Position numbers and translations under genes: made by a program. Of a stretch of DNA of 49,129 nucleotides, positions 48,654 through 49,129 are shown one piece after another. The stretch spans positions 1 through 49,129 of the forward strand of contig JAFZSR010000075.1 in assembly GCA_017619275.1 (NCBI GenBank). The letters run 5' to 3'. The notes beneath the pieces are model-generated. The model worked only from the letters and a program-made list of their open reading frames with translations, had not been told where the DNA came from and did no database searches. The stretch's first letter is position 1. Each line of letters begins with the position of its first letter. This DNA comes from Prevotella sp. (GTDB lineage Bacteria; Bacteroidota; Bacteroidia; Bacteroidales; Bacteroidaceae).

Positions 48654-49129
48654 TTACAAAATTTCCTGGGGCTGACAAATGCTCAAAATGAGGGTATCCA
48701 ACTCCTTCGGCGCCCCTTCGATGCCATACCTTTTCTTCAAGATGCGCCGCCTGAGGTTGGTGATGTAGCTACTGGTTAGTCCCAGCAGCTTGCAGATTTC
48801 TGACGGGGAGAAGAACGCGCGTGTCAGGAGGCATACCTCATACTCTATGGGCCTAAGCACACAATCGGGCGTGTTCAGCGAACCATAGAACGCGGGAATA
48901 ACTTCATCCACCAAGTCCCGGAGTTCCTTGATGTCGTCCGTGGAAGCTGGTTCTAGGGGATTCTTCTCAAGCAGCTCCCGCAGGTGCTGCACGATGCTTG
49001 ACTGCTCCAAGGCATCGTCTACACTTGGTTTACGAATTGATGCCATATATTCACATTTTTTCGGATCACAAATCTTGATACTCACAGCGAGCGGCAACTC
49101 CGACTGAACGTAGCCGTTACCATGACCGC
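48654..49129 (-). CDS. LuxR-like helix-turn-helix protein, 5' end outside the window
   Basis: The frame is open to the window edge, so the start is uncertain. ATG 49046 would give 130 residues, but coding character continues upstream. The C-terminus, LRPIEYEVCLLTRAFFSPSE followed by ICKLLGLTSSYITNLRRRIL, is the helix-turn-helix type that ends many Bacteroidetes TPR-containing transcriptional regulators. SSIVQHLRELLEK lies before it. It lies on the same strand as and just upstream of the secreted-protein cluster, with a duplicate of its 3' end at 43041-43080, so it may regulate the cluster (inference). Confidence 0.7.
   Translation of the reverse strand, partial: GHGNGYVQSELPLAVSIKICDPKKCEYMASIRKPSVDDALEQSSIVQHLRELLEKNPLEPASTDDIKELRDLVDEVIPAFYGSLNTPDCVLRPIEYEVCLLTRAFFSPSEICKLLGLTSSYITNLRRRILKKRYGIEGAPKELDTLILSICQPQEIL

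Overview
The window looks like a Bacteroidales chromosome, most likely Prevotellaceae. Reasons: SusC/SusD pairs, BspA-type leucine-rich repeat proteins, secreted proteins ending in short G-x-Y-I-x-x-G-x-K tails, the promoter pattern TTTG-N19-21-TAnnTTTG upstream of most units, few Shine-Dalgarno sequences, and many dispersed palindromic intergenic repeats. No RNA gene, insertion sequence, CRISPR array or phage gene was seen.

Layout. 1-537: three tandem copies of a 130-180 bp repeat, then a promoter. 538-1896 (+): an alanine/glycine:cation symporter. 2260-19718 (-): a seven-gene surface locus in the order FAS1 lipoprotein, SusC, SusD, FAS1 lipoprotein, FAS1 lipoprotein, SusC, SusD, ending at a strong intrinsic terminator. 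No glycosidase, lyase, protease or regulator gene lies inside it. 20122-23910 (-): a 1262-residue secreted modular protein with its own terminator. 24611-28502 (-): a three-gene unit of lipoproteins (FG-GAP-like, DUF3160, CapA/PGA_cap-like). 28651-33929 (+): a five-gene envelope lipid/glycan run (SDR epimerase, PAP2 enzyme, UDP-galactopyranose mutase, LpxL-like acyltransferase, galactofuranosyltransferase-like enzyme), followed by purD, an unknown membrane protein and a YqaA-like membrane protein up to 36942.

36943-37866 is a repeat-rich gap between convergent genes and holds a perfect 68-bp palindrome. 37867-48415 (-) is a cluster of eight secreted or lipid-anchored proteins. Six of them end in an almost identical 27-codon C-terminal tail. 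At least two remnants of dead genes lie among them, next to tail or start boundaries. A LuxR-like HTH protein (48654 to the window edge) lies upstream on the same strand and is a candidate regulator.

Most noteworthy: (1) a family of GC-rich hairpin repeats that bracket start codons, so that one copy is translated as part of a lipoprotein signal peptide (two FAS1 genes) or as the N-terminus of the PAP2 enzyme; (2) the FAS1-SusC-SusD assembly without degradative enzymes; (3) the shuffled C-terminal tail cassette; (4) an envelope lipid/galactofuranose gene run with a possible sphingolipid connection. All functional assignments come from reading the sequence, without database searches.
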